The notes beneath the pieces were generated by a model, which searched no databases, was not told the DNA's origin, and was given only the letters and a program-made list of their open reading frames with translations. A program made the translations under genes and the position numbers. Shown here piece after piece: positions 1 to 4,998 of a stretch of 6,055 nucleotides of DNA; the first letter of the stretch is position 1, and every line of letters starts with the position of its first letter. Origin of the DNA: Candidatus Parcubacteria bacterium (GTDB lineage Bacteria > Patescibacteriota > Patescibacteriia > CAIXNZ01); assembly GCA_026395675.1 (NCBI GenBank), contig JAPLYF010000036.1, forward strand, positions 1-6,055, written 5' to 3'.

Positions 1-588
1 AGATTAGATGAATTTGAAACTGCCAAATCTTTTGTCAGGATGGATAGGTCTGTTGACCGGCTTTCTAATTTAATTAAGGATTTAATTTTTTTGTCTAGAG
101 CTGATGTCGGCAAAGTTGAGCTTAAAAAAGTAAATATAAATTTGAGCGAGTTGGCTTTGAATATATATGATGACTCTTTAATCTTAGTTGAAGATAAGGG
201 AGTTAGATTCATAGCTGATATAGAAAAAAATATTTCTATTAACGGAGATCGCGAAAAAATTAAAAGCCTATTGTTTAATTTAATCAGTAATGCCTTAAAA
301 TTCGCGCCTAACGGGAAAAAGATAAGGATGAGGCTTTTTAAAGACAAGAATAATGCCTATTTTGAGATTGAGGATCAGGGGATTGGCATTGCGGAAAAAG
401 ATTTGCCCAATCTTTTTTCCCGTTTTTACAGAATTGATCATGAACATGGGGAAAAGGGCAGCGGCCTTGGTTTAGCCATCTGTAAATGGATTGTCCAGGC
501 CCATGGTGGCGAGATTGGGGTAAAAAGCGAATTGGGCAAGGGCAGTATTTTTACGGTAACTTTGCCATTAAATTTAGAGAACGCTTAA
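1..588 (+). CDS. Sensor histidine kinase, C-terminal part (5' end outside window)
   Basis: The frame is already open at base 1 and ends at TAA 586-588, so about 195 C-terminal residues are present; the first internal ATG is at 40 but is not the true start. The opening residues (RSVDRLSNLIKDLIFLSRAD) are the second helix of a HisKA dimerisation domain; the phosphorylated His lies upstream of the window. The HATPase_c domain is complete in order: N-box NLISNALKFAPNG (about bases 278-317), G1 box IEDQGIGIAEKDL (367-405), F-box LFSRFYRID (412-438) and G2 box GSGLGLAICKWIVQAHGG (460-510), ending in GKGSIFTVTLPL. This is the PhoR/ResE/WalK-like class, which autophosphorylates from ATP and passes phosphate to a response regulator. 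The sensory part, membrane segments and partner regulator are not visible, so the signal is unknown. A terminator follows 13 bases after the stop, marking the end of its operon. Confidence 0.95.
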   Translation, partial: RLDEFETAKSFVRMDRSVDRLSNLIKDLIFLSRADVGKVELKKVNINLSELALNIYDDSLILVEDKGVRFIADIEKNISINGDREKIKSLLFNLISNALKFAPNGKKIRMRLFKDKNNAYFEIEDQGIGIAEKDLPNLFSRFYRIDHEHGEKGSGLGLAICKWIVQAHGGEIGVKSELGKGSIFTVTLPLNLENA

Positions 589-601
589 AATACAATACTT
601 T

Positions 602-639
602 GCATCTCTGGCTAAAAGCAGAAAAAGGGATGCTTTTTT
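602..639 (+). terminator. Intrinsic terminator after histidine kinase
   Basis: GCATC (602-606) pairs with GATGC (629-633). Inside, TCT/AGA (607-609/620-622) and GCT/AGC (611-613/617-619) continue the stem with a bulged G610. Six T follow at once (634-639). The hairpin is irregular but its position just after the kinase stop and before a new promoter fits. A simpler alternative stem, AAAAGCA/TGCTTTT (614-620/631-637), also ends in T. Confidence 0.6.
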
Positions 640-640
640 A

Positions 641-670
641 TTGGCAAAATAAGGATTTTAATGCTAAAAT
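641..670 (+). promoter_or_regulatory. Sigma-70-like promoter for the deacetylase
   Basis: TTGGCA (641-646) and TAAAAT (665-670) are separated by 18 bases, and TG at 662-663 gives an extended -10. Transcription would start near 677, only about 13 bases before the ATG at 690. The AGAGG at 671-675, the only Shine-Dalgarno-like motif, would then fall at or before the transcript start, so the mRNA may be nearly leaderless, or the real start site is elsewhere. Confidence 0.5.
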
Positions 671-689
671 AGAGGCAAATAATAAAATT

Positions 690-1304
690 ATGAAATTAGA
701 TTGGTTAAAAAATAGGCATATTTTATTTGATATTATTGTTGGCACATTGATAATAATTGTTATTATTTTACTGGATATTTTTATAATCAAATTAAAATCA
801 AATCCGGCGGAAGATAAGTATATAAAGACCGAACAAGCTCCTGGTGATGAGTCGGCTAAAATCCCTATAGCTGTTTCGGCTGGTGAAAAAGTTTTTATCC
901 CAATTTTAAATTTTCACCATATTGATAAGGCGCCGGCCAATTTAAGCAATTTTAATAAGGGTTTTTTTATTGAGCCGGACAAATTTGAAACGATTCTGAA
1001 TGATTTGATTAAAAATGATTATCGTCCGGTTTTTATGAGTGAAATTGTTCAAGACCTTGAAGCCAAAAGATTACCCAAGGAAAAAATAATGGCCATTACT
1101 TTTGACGATGGCAATGAGGATTTTTACACCAAGGCCTGGCCGATTTTACAAAACCTAAAAATAAAATCAAATATGTACATTATGACAGGTGTGCGCGGCA
1201 AGAATTGGGTTACACCGGAGCAGATTATTGAACTTGATAAAAGCGGTTTGGTGGAAATTGGCTCGCACACGGTTTGGCATCCTTTATCCCTTTGGCATGT
1301 ATAA
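690..1304 (+). pseudogene. Polysaccharide deacetylase (NodB), N-terminal part, interrupted
   Basis: From ATG 690 this reads a short cytoplasmic N-terminus, one membrane helix (about residues 11-33), a polar linker, then a polysaccharide deacetylase domain: PILNFHHI (71-78), the catalytic and metal-binding motif ITFDDGNEDFY (136-146, with D139 and D140) and the second metal motif GSHTVWHP (191-198, H193 and H197). Family members remove N- or O-acetyl groups from cell-surface polysaccharides or peptidoglycan outside the membrane, which fits the anchor. Right after HTVWHP the frame reads LSLWHV and stops at 1302-1304. The rest of the domain continues in the +1 frame (next entry), but the stretch normally lying between these motifs is absent. 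An in-frame ATG at 630 lies in the terminator and earlier codons overlap the kinase, so 690 is the better start. As it stands the product lacks motif 3 onward and is probably inactive. Confidence 0.85.
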
Positions 1305-1470
1305 TCAACAGATTGAGAATTTGGCCAAACAAGCTGGCTATGAAGCTGGGTTAACTTTTGACCAAGATGCTTGGCAGCCCACTGATAATTTATTGGAACT
1401 AAAAAGGATCAGTGTTTATCCTGGTTTAGATGTGATAAAATTTTTAGAAAAATTAAAAAATAATAAATAA
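1282..1470 (+). pseudogene. Polysaccharide deacetylase, C-terminal remnant in +1 frame
   Basis: In the frame of base 1282 the DNA reads LYPFGMYNQQIENLAKQAG, the third conserved NodB motif (Y-P-F-G) and the following helix, then YEAGLTFDQDAW and LKRISVYPGLDVIKFLEKL, typical of the end of these enzymes, with TAA at 1468-1470. An open frame upstream to 1189 is only a shadow of the first part and has no NodB similarity. Intact relatives usually have about 35 residues between HxxxH-P and YPFG; here the two motifs nearly touch. The lesion is therefore an internal deletion of roughly 100 bases whose length is not a multiple of three, not a simple one-base slip. TTTGGCAT occurs on both sides of the junction (1273-1280, 1291-1298), but both copies remain, so it was not a clean repeat-mediated loss. 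Confidence 0.8.
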
Positions 1471-1516
1471 AAATTTCATTTAAAATAGGTTTAAAAATAA
1501 AAAATAAAAATAAAAA

Positions 1517-2059
1517 ATGTATTTGGGCAAAGATAGAAAACAAAATCGGTGGTTTGGGTATGATTATTCCATGCCTGGCCAATATTATATAACCATTTGC
1601 ACCCAAAACCGTATTCCGCATTTTGGCGAGGTTATTGACGGCAAAATGATTTTGAATGATTTGGGTGAAATTGTAAACGAATGTTGGTTTGATTTACCCA
1701 ACCATTATAAACATTGTCAATTGGACGAATTTGTTATCGTACCAAATCATGTACATGGTATTATTGAAATAATAAATAATGAATATTATAAAACCGCGGT
1801 TTCCGTAGGGAACGGTTTTAAACCGTTCCCTACAATACATGGATTATCCGAAATTGTCCGCGGTTTTAAAACGTTTTCGTCGCGTAAAATAAATAAAACG
1901 CAAAACAATTATTTCCAGTGGCAAAAATCATTCCATGACCACGTTATCCGCGATGAGGATGACTTGAATAGTATCAGATATTATATCCAGCAAAATCCCG
2001 TCCGATGGCTGGAGGACAGGAATAATCCCACTAACCTTAAAAATTTTAATTTAAAATGA
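1517..2059 (+). CDS. REP-associated tyrosine transposase (RAYT, IS200-like Y1/HUH)
   Basis: This 180-residue protein has the full RAYT layout. It starts with a KQNRWFGYDYSMPGQYYITI strand, continues with FGEVIDGKMILNDLGEIV and W..LPNHY, and has the HUH metal-binding motif in VIVPNHVHGII (H78, H80). After GLSEIVRGFKTFSSRKIN (109-126) it ends with the helix carrying the nucleophile, SIRYYIQQNPVRW, where Y156 is the likely catalytic Tyr. Such enzymes cut single-stranded DNA at REP-type hairpins; many are domesticated single-copy genes. Residues 97-106 (VGNGFKPFPT) are encoded by a perfect palindrome (1805-1833) in the variable segment between HUH and the next block. No Shine-Dalgarno is visible; the ATG follows an A-rich 46-base gap. 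I see no IS-type end hairpins flanking the gene, and it overlaps the next gene by 4 bases. Length and motifs suggest it is intact. Confidence 0.93.
   Translation: MYLGKDRKQNRWFGYDYSMPGQYYITICTQNRIPHFGEVIDGKMILNDLGEIVNECWFDLPNHYKHCQLDEFVIVPNHVHGIIEIINNEYYKTAVSVGNGFKPFPTIHGLSEIVRGFKTFSSRKINKTQNNYFQWQKSFHDHVIRDEDDLNSIRYYIQQNPVRWLEDRNNPTNLKNFNLK
1805..1833. repeat. Perfect REP-like palindrome inside the transposase gene
   Basis: GTAGGGAACGGTTT (1805-1818), one T, then the exact reverse complement (1820-1833). It sits in frame and encodes transposase residues 97-106. Just upstream lies a second perfect palindrome, AAACCGCGGTTT (1791-1802), and CGGTTTTAAA recurs at 1861-1870. The general form, GTAGGG...TTTTAAA...CCCTAC, resembles REP-like elements that RAYTs recognise. 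The resemblance is from memory and only one copy is in this window. Confidence 0.85.
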
Positions 2060-3747
2060 TTTTTAAAAAATACAAATTCCATCTTTTAGTTCTCTTGGGC
2101 TTAATTCTTTTGAATTCAGCCCTTTTTGCTTTTAATCTAAAGGACTTTTTCTTATCTGATGATTTTGATTGGCTGAATATTGCCAAAAATACCCAGCATT
2201 CTTTAATAGATTATTTTAGCGCTAATTATTACGGCGAAAGGGGAGTGGGAGGAAGTTATCGGCCTATGGTTAATCTAGTTTTTTGGTTAAATTATCAAAT
2301 TGGCGGTTTAAATCCCTTGCCTTATCATCTGACTAATTTGCTGTTTCATATTGGCGTGGCTTTTGTGATTTATTTATTGGGTCTGCTTTTATTTGAAGAA
2401 TTTAAGGAAAAACACCCGCCAGAGGCTGGTCCGCCTCAGGCGGATAAAATTGCTATCTTAGCCGCCGTTATTTTCAGTATTTTGCCTAATCATAATGAAG
2501 CAGTAATTTGGATAGCAGCTATTGCTGATCCCATGATGGCATTTTTTTATCTTTTGGCTTTTTATCTTTACGTATTTTTTAGGAAAAAAGATAATTTTAG
2601 GGCTTTAATCTTTTCGGTTTTATTTTTTTGCCTGGCGCTTTTAAGTAAAGAAATGGCTATTACTTTGCCGCTTTTAATTTTGGTTTGGGAACTTTACGAG
2701 GCGCTTAGCAAAAACAAATTTGACTGGAGAAATATAATTTTAAAACCCTTGGGCTATTGGTTAATTTTAATTCTGTATTTTATTATTCGCTATTTATCAA
2801 TTGGTTTAATTTTTGGCTATTATGCCCAGGAAAAATTTAGCCTGCACTTTGGCTTGATTTTTAAAATGTTTATTTCCTTAATTACTGATTTATTATTTTT
2901 TGGCAAGGCCAGAGTTCTTTTGACCAATTATTTTATGGCCAATAAACTGTTTTTTATTTTTTTGCTGATTTTAATTTTAACTTTAATCTGGCTGACTTTA
3001 AAAAATTACAAATTTAAAATTCCGTTTTTATTTGATGCTTATTTTATACTAATTCTGCCAGTTTTGCTTTTAAACTTTAATAATCTGACTGATGAGGGTG
3101 AGAGATATAATTATCTGCCTTCAATTATATTTTGCTTTTTATTGGCCCTTTTGGTCTTACAATTAAAAAAAGAATTGACTTTGCAGATTCTGTTTAGCTT
3201 TAGCATATTTTTGTATTTTATCTTAATCCTATTATTTAAAGATTGTACCTGGCATTCTGCTGCGAATTTAACCAAAAAGATAATTTTGTTTGACACACCA
3301 AGGGTTCTTGATTTGAAAAAAAATGGTGAAAAAATATTCTTTGCAGCCATGCCTGACAATCTGGACGGCGCGCCGATTTTGAGAAACGGCTTGCTTTTAG
3401 CTATGAAATCATTTTATCCTAATTATAATTTTGAGGGTACTGTATTAAATGTTTATCAGCGCTTGAGTAAAAGAAATTTTGATCAAAAAATTCTGAATTG
3501 GGGTGCTTATCCAACTGGCGGTTATATTGCCAAGACCATTGATGGCGGATATTGGGTTACTGGTTATGATCGTCGTGAGACAAATGATTATATTTTTGAA
3601 CTATGGAATTATAATTATGCAAACTATACCTCAGATACAATTCGTTTAATTTTAAAAAATGAACAAGGCCAATTCACAAAAGCAGGAGATGAAAAAGAAA
3701 AAATAATTATTTTTGATCAGGGGGAATTGCAAACTCTGGAAAAATAA
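2056..3747 (+). CDS. GT-C membrane glycosyltransferase, TMTC/PMT-like
   Basis: A 563-residue polytopic membrane protein. A first helix (about 8-28) is followed by an outside loop with SDDFDW (D35-D36), where GT-C enzymes place a catalytic Asp. Then come SYRPMVNLVFWLNYQIGGLN (67-86), NHNEAVIWIAAIADPMMAFF (145-164), LALLSKEMAITLPLLILVWE (193-212) and GERYNYLPS (348-356). These blocks match the TMTC-like branch of dolichyl-/polyprenyl-phosphate sugar transferases, which move a sugar from a lipid carrier to a target on the outer face of the membrane. About ten helices run to residue 395; residues 400-563 are a soluble tail I do not recognise. A GC-rich palindrome codes a loop after helix 2 (PPEAGPPQAD, 121-130). 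The start ATG overlaps the transposase stop (ATGA, 2056-2059), and no Shine-Dalgarno is visible, so translation may depend on coupling. Donor and acceptor are unknown. Confidence 0.85.
   Translation: MIFKKYKFHLLVLLGLILLNSALFAFNLKDFFLSDDFDWLNIAKNTQHSLIDYFSANYYGERGVGGSYRPMVNLVFWLNYQIGGLNPLPYHLTNLLFHIGVAFVIYLLGLLLFEEFKEKHPPEAGPPQADKIAILAAVIFSILPNHNEAVIWIAAIADPMMAFFYLLAFYLYVFFRKKDNFRALIFSVLFFCLALLSKEMAITLPLLILVWELYEALSKNKFDWRNIILKPLGYWLILILYFIIRYLSIGLIFGYYAQEKFSLHFGLIFKMFISLITDLLFFGKARVLLTNYFMANKLFFIFLLILILTLIWLTLKNYKFKIPFLFDAYFILILPVLLLNFNNLTDEGERYNYLPSIIFCFLLALLVLQLKKELTLQILFSFSIFLYFILILLFKDCTWHSAANLTKKIILFDTPRVLDLKKNGEKIFFAAMPDNLDGAPILRNGLLLAMKSFYPNYNFEGTVLNVYQRLSKRNFDQKILNWGAYPTGGYIAKTIDGGYWVTGYDRRETNDYIFELWNYNYANYTSDTIRLILKNEQGQFTKAGDEKEKIIIFDQGELQTLEK
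2416..2443. repeat. GC-rich palindromic repeat inside glycosyltransferase gene
   Basis: Arms CCGCCAGAGGC (2416-2426) and GCCTCAGGCGG (2433-2443) are inverted with one mismatch and a 6-base loop. The right half is itself a palindrome, TCCGCCT/AGGCGGA (2430-2436/2438-2444). It stands out in an AT-rich gene and encodes a Pro/Ala/Gly/Gln loop between two membrane helices. GCCAGAGGC recurs exactly at 4342-4350 in another gene, which suggests a dispersed family tolerated in frame. Confidence 0.7.
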
Positions 3748-3748
3748 A

Positions 3749-3781
3749 AAGCTCCTCGTTTATTTGAGGAGCTTATTTTTT
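3749..3781. terminator. Strong intrinsic terminator, probably bidirectional
   Basis: AAGCTCCTC (3749-3757), loop GTTTATTT, GAGGAGCTT (3766-3774): a perfect 9-bp stem followed by ATTTTTT on the + strand. On the - strand the same stem is followed by TTTTTATTTTT. It lies 1 base after the glycosyltransferase stop and 15 bases beyond the stop of the converging - strand operon, so it can end both. Confidence 0.92.
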
Positions 3782-3796
3782 ACAGCCATTTTTTCT

Positions 3797-3976
3797 TTAG
3801 GCAGTTATTAATCTTTTTGGGACATGAGGTTGTCTTGGTATCGGGAGAATCTGTGGGCGAGGAACATTCCCTTTAAATCCGCCGGTGCGAATTGGCCCCT
3901 GGCGCTTTAAAGGCGGTGGTTGATAGGGCTTTTTGTCATACTCTTTTCTGAACTTTCTTCTTTCTTCAGGCGTCAT
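3797..3976 (-). CDS. 59-aa basic proline-rich small protein, unknown function
   Basis: Read on the - strand from ATG (3976-3974) to TAA (3799-3797). The start is supported by an excellent AGGAGGT (3987-3981) 4 bases upstream. The protein begins MTPEERRKFRKEYDKKPY, a charged probable helix, then has a Pro/Arg/Lys/Gly tail (YQPPPLKRQGPIRTGGFKG, then PRPQILPIPRQPHVPKRL). It is strongly basic, with no membrane helix, signal peptide or Cys, and probably disordered in its second half; nucleic-acid or ribosome binding is possible but only a guess from charge. It is the last gene of a three-gene operon, starting 28 bases after the stop of the 75-aa gene, and ends just before the shared terminator. 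I do not recognise a family. The strong ribosome site and clean spacing make a real gene likely. Confidence 0.7.
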   Translation of the reverse strand: MTPEERRKFRKEYDKKPYQPPPLKRQGPIRTGGFKGNVPRPQILPIPRQPHVPKRLITA

Positions 3977-4004
3977 TTCTACCTCCTTTGATTTTTTTGC
4001 TGTT

Positions 4005-4232
4005 TTAGCAGTAAACTTTTGGCGCAGTGTTGTGCGCGTTGGCCAGGGATTCTGCTCTGGCTAATTCGATTTCGCGCAGTGGGCCGCTTACATTTTTGAA
4101 ATGCTCCACTGTAATAGCTCTGACTAATTCTTCTGGCATTTCAATGGGTTGTCCAGCAGGCTGGCCCTTTAAGAATTGAAATAGCTCTTTGTTTTCTTCA
4201 AGATACTTTCTTGCCTTTTCAAGTGGGGTCAT
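4005..4232 (-). CDS. 75-aa predicted helical small protein, unknown function
   Basis: Runs from ATG (4232-4230) to TAA (4007-4005). GGAGGT (4244-4239) lies 6 bases before the start, which fixes it. The sequence is mostly helix-forming and charged: MTPLEKARKYLEENKELFQF, then a GQPAGQPIEMPEEL turn, then a second helical stretch with LREIELARAESLANAHN. No membrane segment, signal peptide or metal-binding motif is visible apart from a lone C-terminal Cys. It opens with MTP like the next gene, but the two do not look homologous. It is the middle gene of the operon, 21 bases after the zinc-ribbon stop. A small palindrome, CCAGC/GCTGG (4153-4164), codes the GQPAG turn. Family and function are not recognised. 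Confidence 0.75.
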   Translation of the reverse strand: MTPLEKARKYLEENKELFQFLKGQPAGQPIEMPEELVRAITVEHFKNVSGPLREIELARAESLANAHNTAPKVYC

Positions 4233-4253
4233 TTTTTTACCTCCTTTTTTGTC

Positions 4254-4466
4254 TCAGCGGATGTTGGTCGGTGAGGAATGTATTCTGAAAAAAACATCAT
4301 CCGTCGGCTGTTTTTTAATGCCTGGCAAATTCGGCTCTTCTGCCAGAGGCGGAATATTTGAATTTTGCCCATAGCAGGTTTTGCAAGTCATTTTTCTTTC
4401 AGGCGTGGGCGTAAATTTTTTGCGACATTTAGCGCATCTTTTTGGCTTTTCCTTTTCTTCTGACAT
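4254..4466 (-). CDS. 70-aa zinc-ribbon small protein (CxxC...CxxC)
   Basis: Runs from ATG (4466-4464) to TGA (4256-4254), with GGAGG (4476-4472) 5 bases before the start. After a charged N-terminus it has C11-A-K-C14, then KKFTP, and C28-K-T-C31: two CxxC knuckles 13 residues apart, the usual spacing for a four-Cys zinc ribbon. The remaining 39 residues are Pro-rich and probably disordered; part of them (IPPLAE, 38-43) is encoded by a GC-rich palindrome at 4339-4353. Small zinc ribbons often bind nucleic acid or partner proteins, but no specific role can be read here. It is the first gene of the three-gene operon and has its own promoter at 4494-4522. The 63-aa protein upstream shares the C...C.KRF.P...C..C plan and the promoter-leader cassette, so the two are probably paralogues. 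Confidence 0.8.
   Translation of the reverse strand: MSEEKEKPKRCAKCRKKFTPTPERKMTCKTCYGQNSNIPPLAEEPNLPGIKKQPTDDVFFRIHSSPTNIR
4339..4353. repeat. Second copy of the GC-rich palindromic repeat
   Basis: TCTGCC/GGCGGA (4339-4344/4348-4353, one wobble position) around AGA. It shares GCCAGAGGC exactly, in the same orientation, with 2418-2426. Within the zinc-ribbon gene it codes residues 38-43 in frame. A looser relative, CCAGCAGGCTGG, is at 4153-4164. Confidence 0.45.
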
Positions 4467-4493
4467 TTTTCCCTCCTTGGTTAATTTGTTTAT

Positions 4494-4522
4494 AATTTAA
4501 CATGCTATTTTTTAAAAGTCAA
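4494..4522 (-). promoter_or_regulatory. Promoter of the three-gene small-protein operon
   Basis: On the - strand TTGACT (4522-4517) and TAAATT (4499-4494) are 17 bases apart, with TG one base before the -10 (extended). The leader then reads AAATTAACCAA directly into GGAGG. The spacing, the TGTTAA core and this leader are repeated upstream of the 63-aa zinc-ribbon gene. Confidence 0.65.
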
Positions 4523-4550
4523 AATAAGAGACTTCCCAAAGGGAAGTCTT
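4519..4550 (-). terminator. Terminator of the 63-aa zinc-ribbon gene
   Basis: On the - strand AGACTTCCC, loop TTT and GGGAAGTCT form a 9-bp perfect stem (4529-4549), followed by CTTATTTT. There is no T run on the + strand side, so it acts for the - strand. Its T tract abuts the -35 of the next operon, so each zinc-ribbon unit is transcribed separately. Confidence 0.8.
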
Positions 4551-4567
4551 GAAAAACATTATTTAAT

Positions 4568-4759
4568 TTAAAAAACCGGGGGTGATTTGAAAGATTTTGG
4601 CTGATGGCCATGAGTCGCTAATTGGTGCCCTAATCTGCGCCTTTTTTTATCGCATTCTTCACAAAAATGTTCATTTCCTTTCGGCTTGAATCTTTTATTG
4701 CACCAGCCTAAGCAATTCCTTTCATCCAACTCTCCGGATAATTGATCTTTTTGACTCAT
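4568..4759 (-). CDS. 63-aa zinc-ribbon small protein (CxxxC...CxxC)
   Basis: Runs from ATG (4759-4757) to TAA (4570-4568). AGGAGG (4774-4769) lies 9 bases before the start. The likely metal site is C16-L-G-W-C20 with C33-E-E-C36, around the segment NKRFKPKGNEHF; the first knuckle has three residues between its Cys instead of the usual two. The C-terminal part is basic (DKKRRRLGHQ) and holds H45, H50 and H52, which could be extra ligands or simply part of a nucleic-acid-binding tail. Similar short CxxxC...FCxxC proteins occur in phages and bacterial accessory regions, generally without known function. It is a single-gene unit with its own promoter (4792-4820) and terminator (4519-4550). Probably a paralogue of the 70-aa protein, judged by Cys plan, K-[KR]-F-x-P and shared leader. 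Confidence 0.78.
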   Translation of the reverse strand: MSQKDQLSGELDERNCLGWCNKRFKPKGNEHFCEECDKKRRRLGHQLATHGHQPKSFKSPPVF

Positions 4760-4791
4760 TTCCTACTTCCTCCTTTGGTTAATTTTTTATT

Positions 4792-4820
4792 AGCTTAACA
4801 GATCAAAATTTATAAGTCAA
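4792..4820 (-). promoter_or_regulatory. Promoter of the 63-aa zinc-ribbon gene
   Basis: On the - strand TTGACT (4820-4815) and TAAGCT (4797-4792) are 17 bases apart with an extended TG. The -10 is weak, but position by position this region matches the operon promoter at 4494-4522: TTGACTT, TAAA and TGTTAA are all in register, and AAATTAACCAA precedes GGAGG. Confidence 0.6.
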
Positions 4821-4851
4821 GAGTTAAGGATTTTTTAGAATTAAATTATTA

Positions 4852-4860
4852 TGCTATAAT
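4852..4860 (+). promoter_or_regulatory. Extended -10 promoter of the mini-gene
   Basis: TGCTATAAT is a perfect extended -10 (TATAAT 4855-4860). No good -35 lies at the right distance; the region there is a T run (4831-4836). Transcription would begin near 4867, 23 bases before the ATG. It diverges from the zinc-ribbon promoter only about 30 bases away. Confidence 0.65.
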
Positions 4861-4889
4861 TAAACAATTAATCATTAATTTTTATATTT

Positions 4890-4955
4890 ATGCCAAAATG
4901 TGGATGTCGTTGTTGCGCTCCTAAAAAGAAAGTGGTTAAGAAAAAGAAGAAATAG
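4890..4955 (+). CDS. 21-aa Cys-cluster/Lys-tail mini-protein, unknown
   Basis: ATG 4890 to TAG 4953-4955. The peptide has two halves: MPKCGCRCCAP, with four Cys in a C-x-C-x-CC cluster (positions 4, 6, 8, 9), and a basic tail in which nine of the last ten-plus residues are Lys (KKKVVKKKKK). Four closely packed Cys could bind one metal ion (Zn, Cu or Fe-S), and the tail would bind RNA, DNA or anionic membrane lipids; both are inferences from composition. The case for a real gene is its packaging: an extended -10 promoter 30 bases upstream and a strong terminator 6 bases after the stop enclose just this frame. No Shine-Dalgarno is visible. The alternative is that the unit is a small RNA of about 120 bases and the frame is incidental. 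I do not recognise a family. Confidence 0.55.
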   Translation: MPKCGCRCCAPKKKVVKKKKK

Positions 4956-4961
4956 GGGTGG

Positions 4962-4990
4962 AAAATCGTTCCATTAGGAGCGATTTTTTA
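4962..4990 (+). terminator. Intrinsic terminator of the mini-gene
   Basis: AAAATCGTTCC (4962-4972), loop ATTA, GGAGCGATTTT (4977-4987): 11 pairs with a single G-T wobble, running into a six-T tract (4984-4989). Confidence 0.88.
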
Positions 4991-4998
4991 TTTGTTTG

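Noticed and set aside
1189..1320. Programmed frameshift joining the two deacetylase frames
   Set aside because: A ribosomal frameshift cannot restore the roughly 35 residues missing between HTVWHP and YPFG, and no slippery sequence with downstream pseudoknot is evident.
1517..2059. Complete IS200/IS605 insertion sequence
   Set aside because: No subterminal hairpins, no tnpB and a direct overlap with the next gene; RAYT features fit better, so only the gene and its internal palindrome are reported.
3111..3359. - strand open frame inside the glycosyltransferase
   Set aside because: Shadow of the membrane gene, with no ribosome site or recognisable domain. The same holds for - strand 1409-1621 and 4936-5229 and + strand 4189-4374.
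2056..4256. Alternative genetic code with UGA read as Gly, as in some Patescibacteria
   Set aside because: TGA ends the transposase and the 70-aa zinc-ribbon gene at sensible places, and no conserved frame has an internal TGA.
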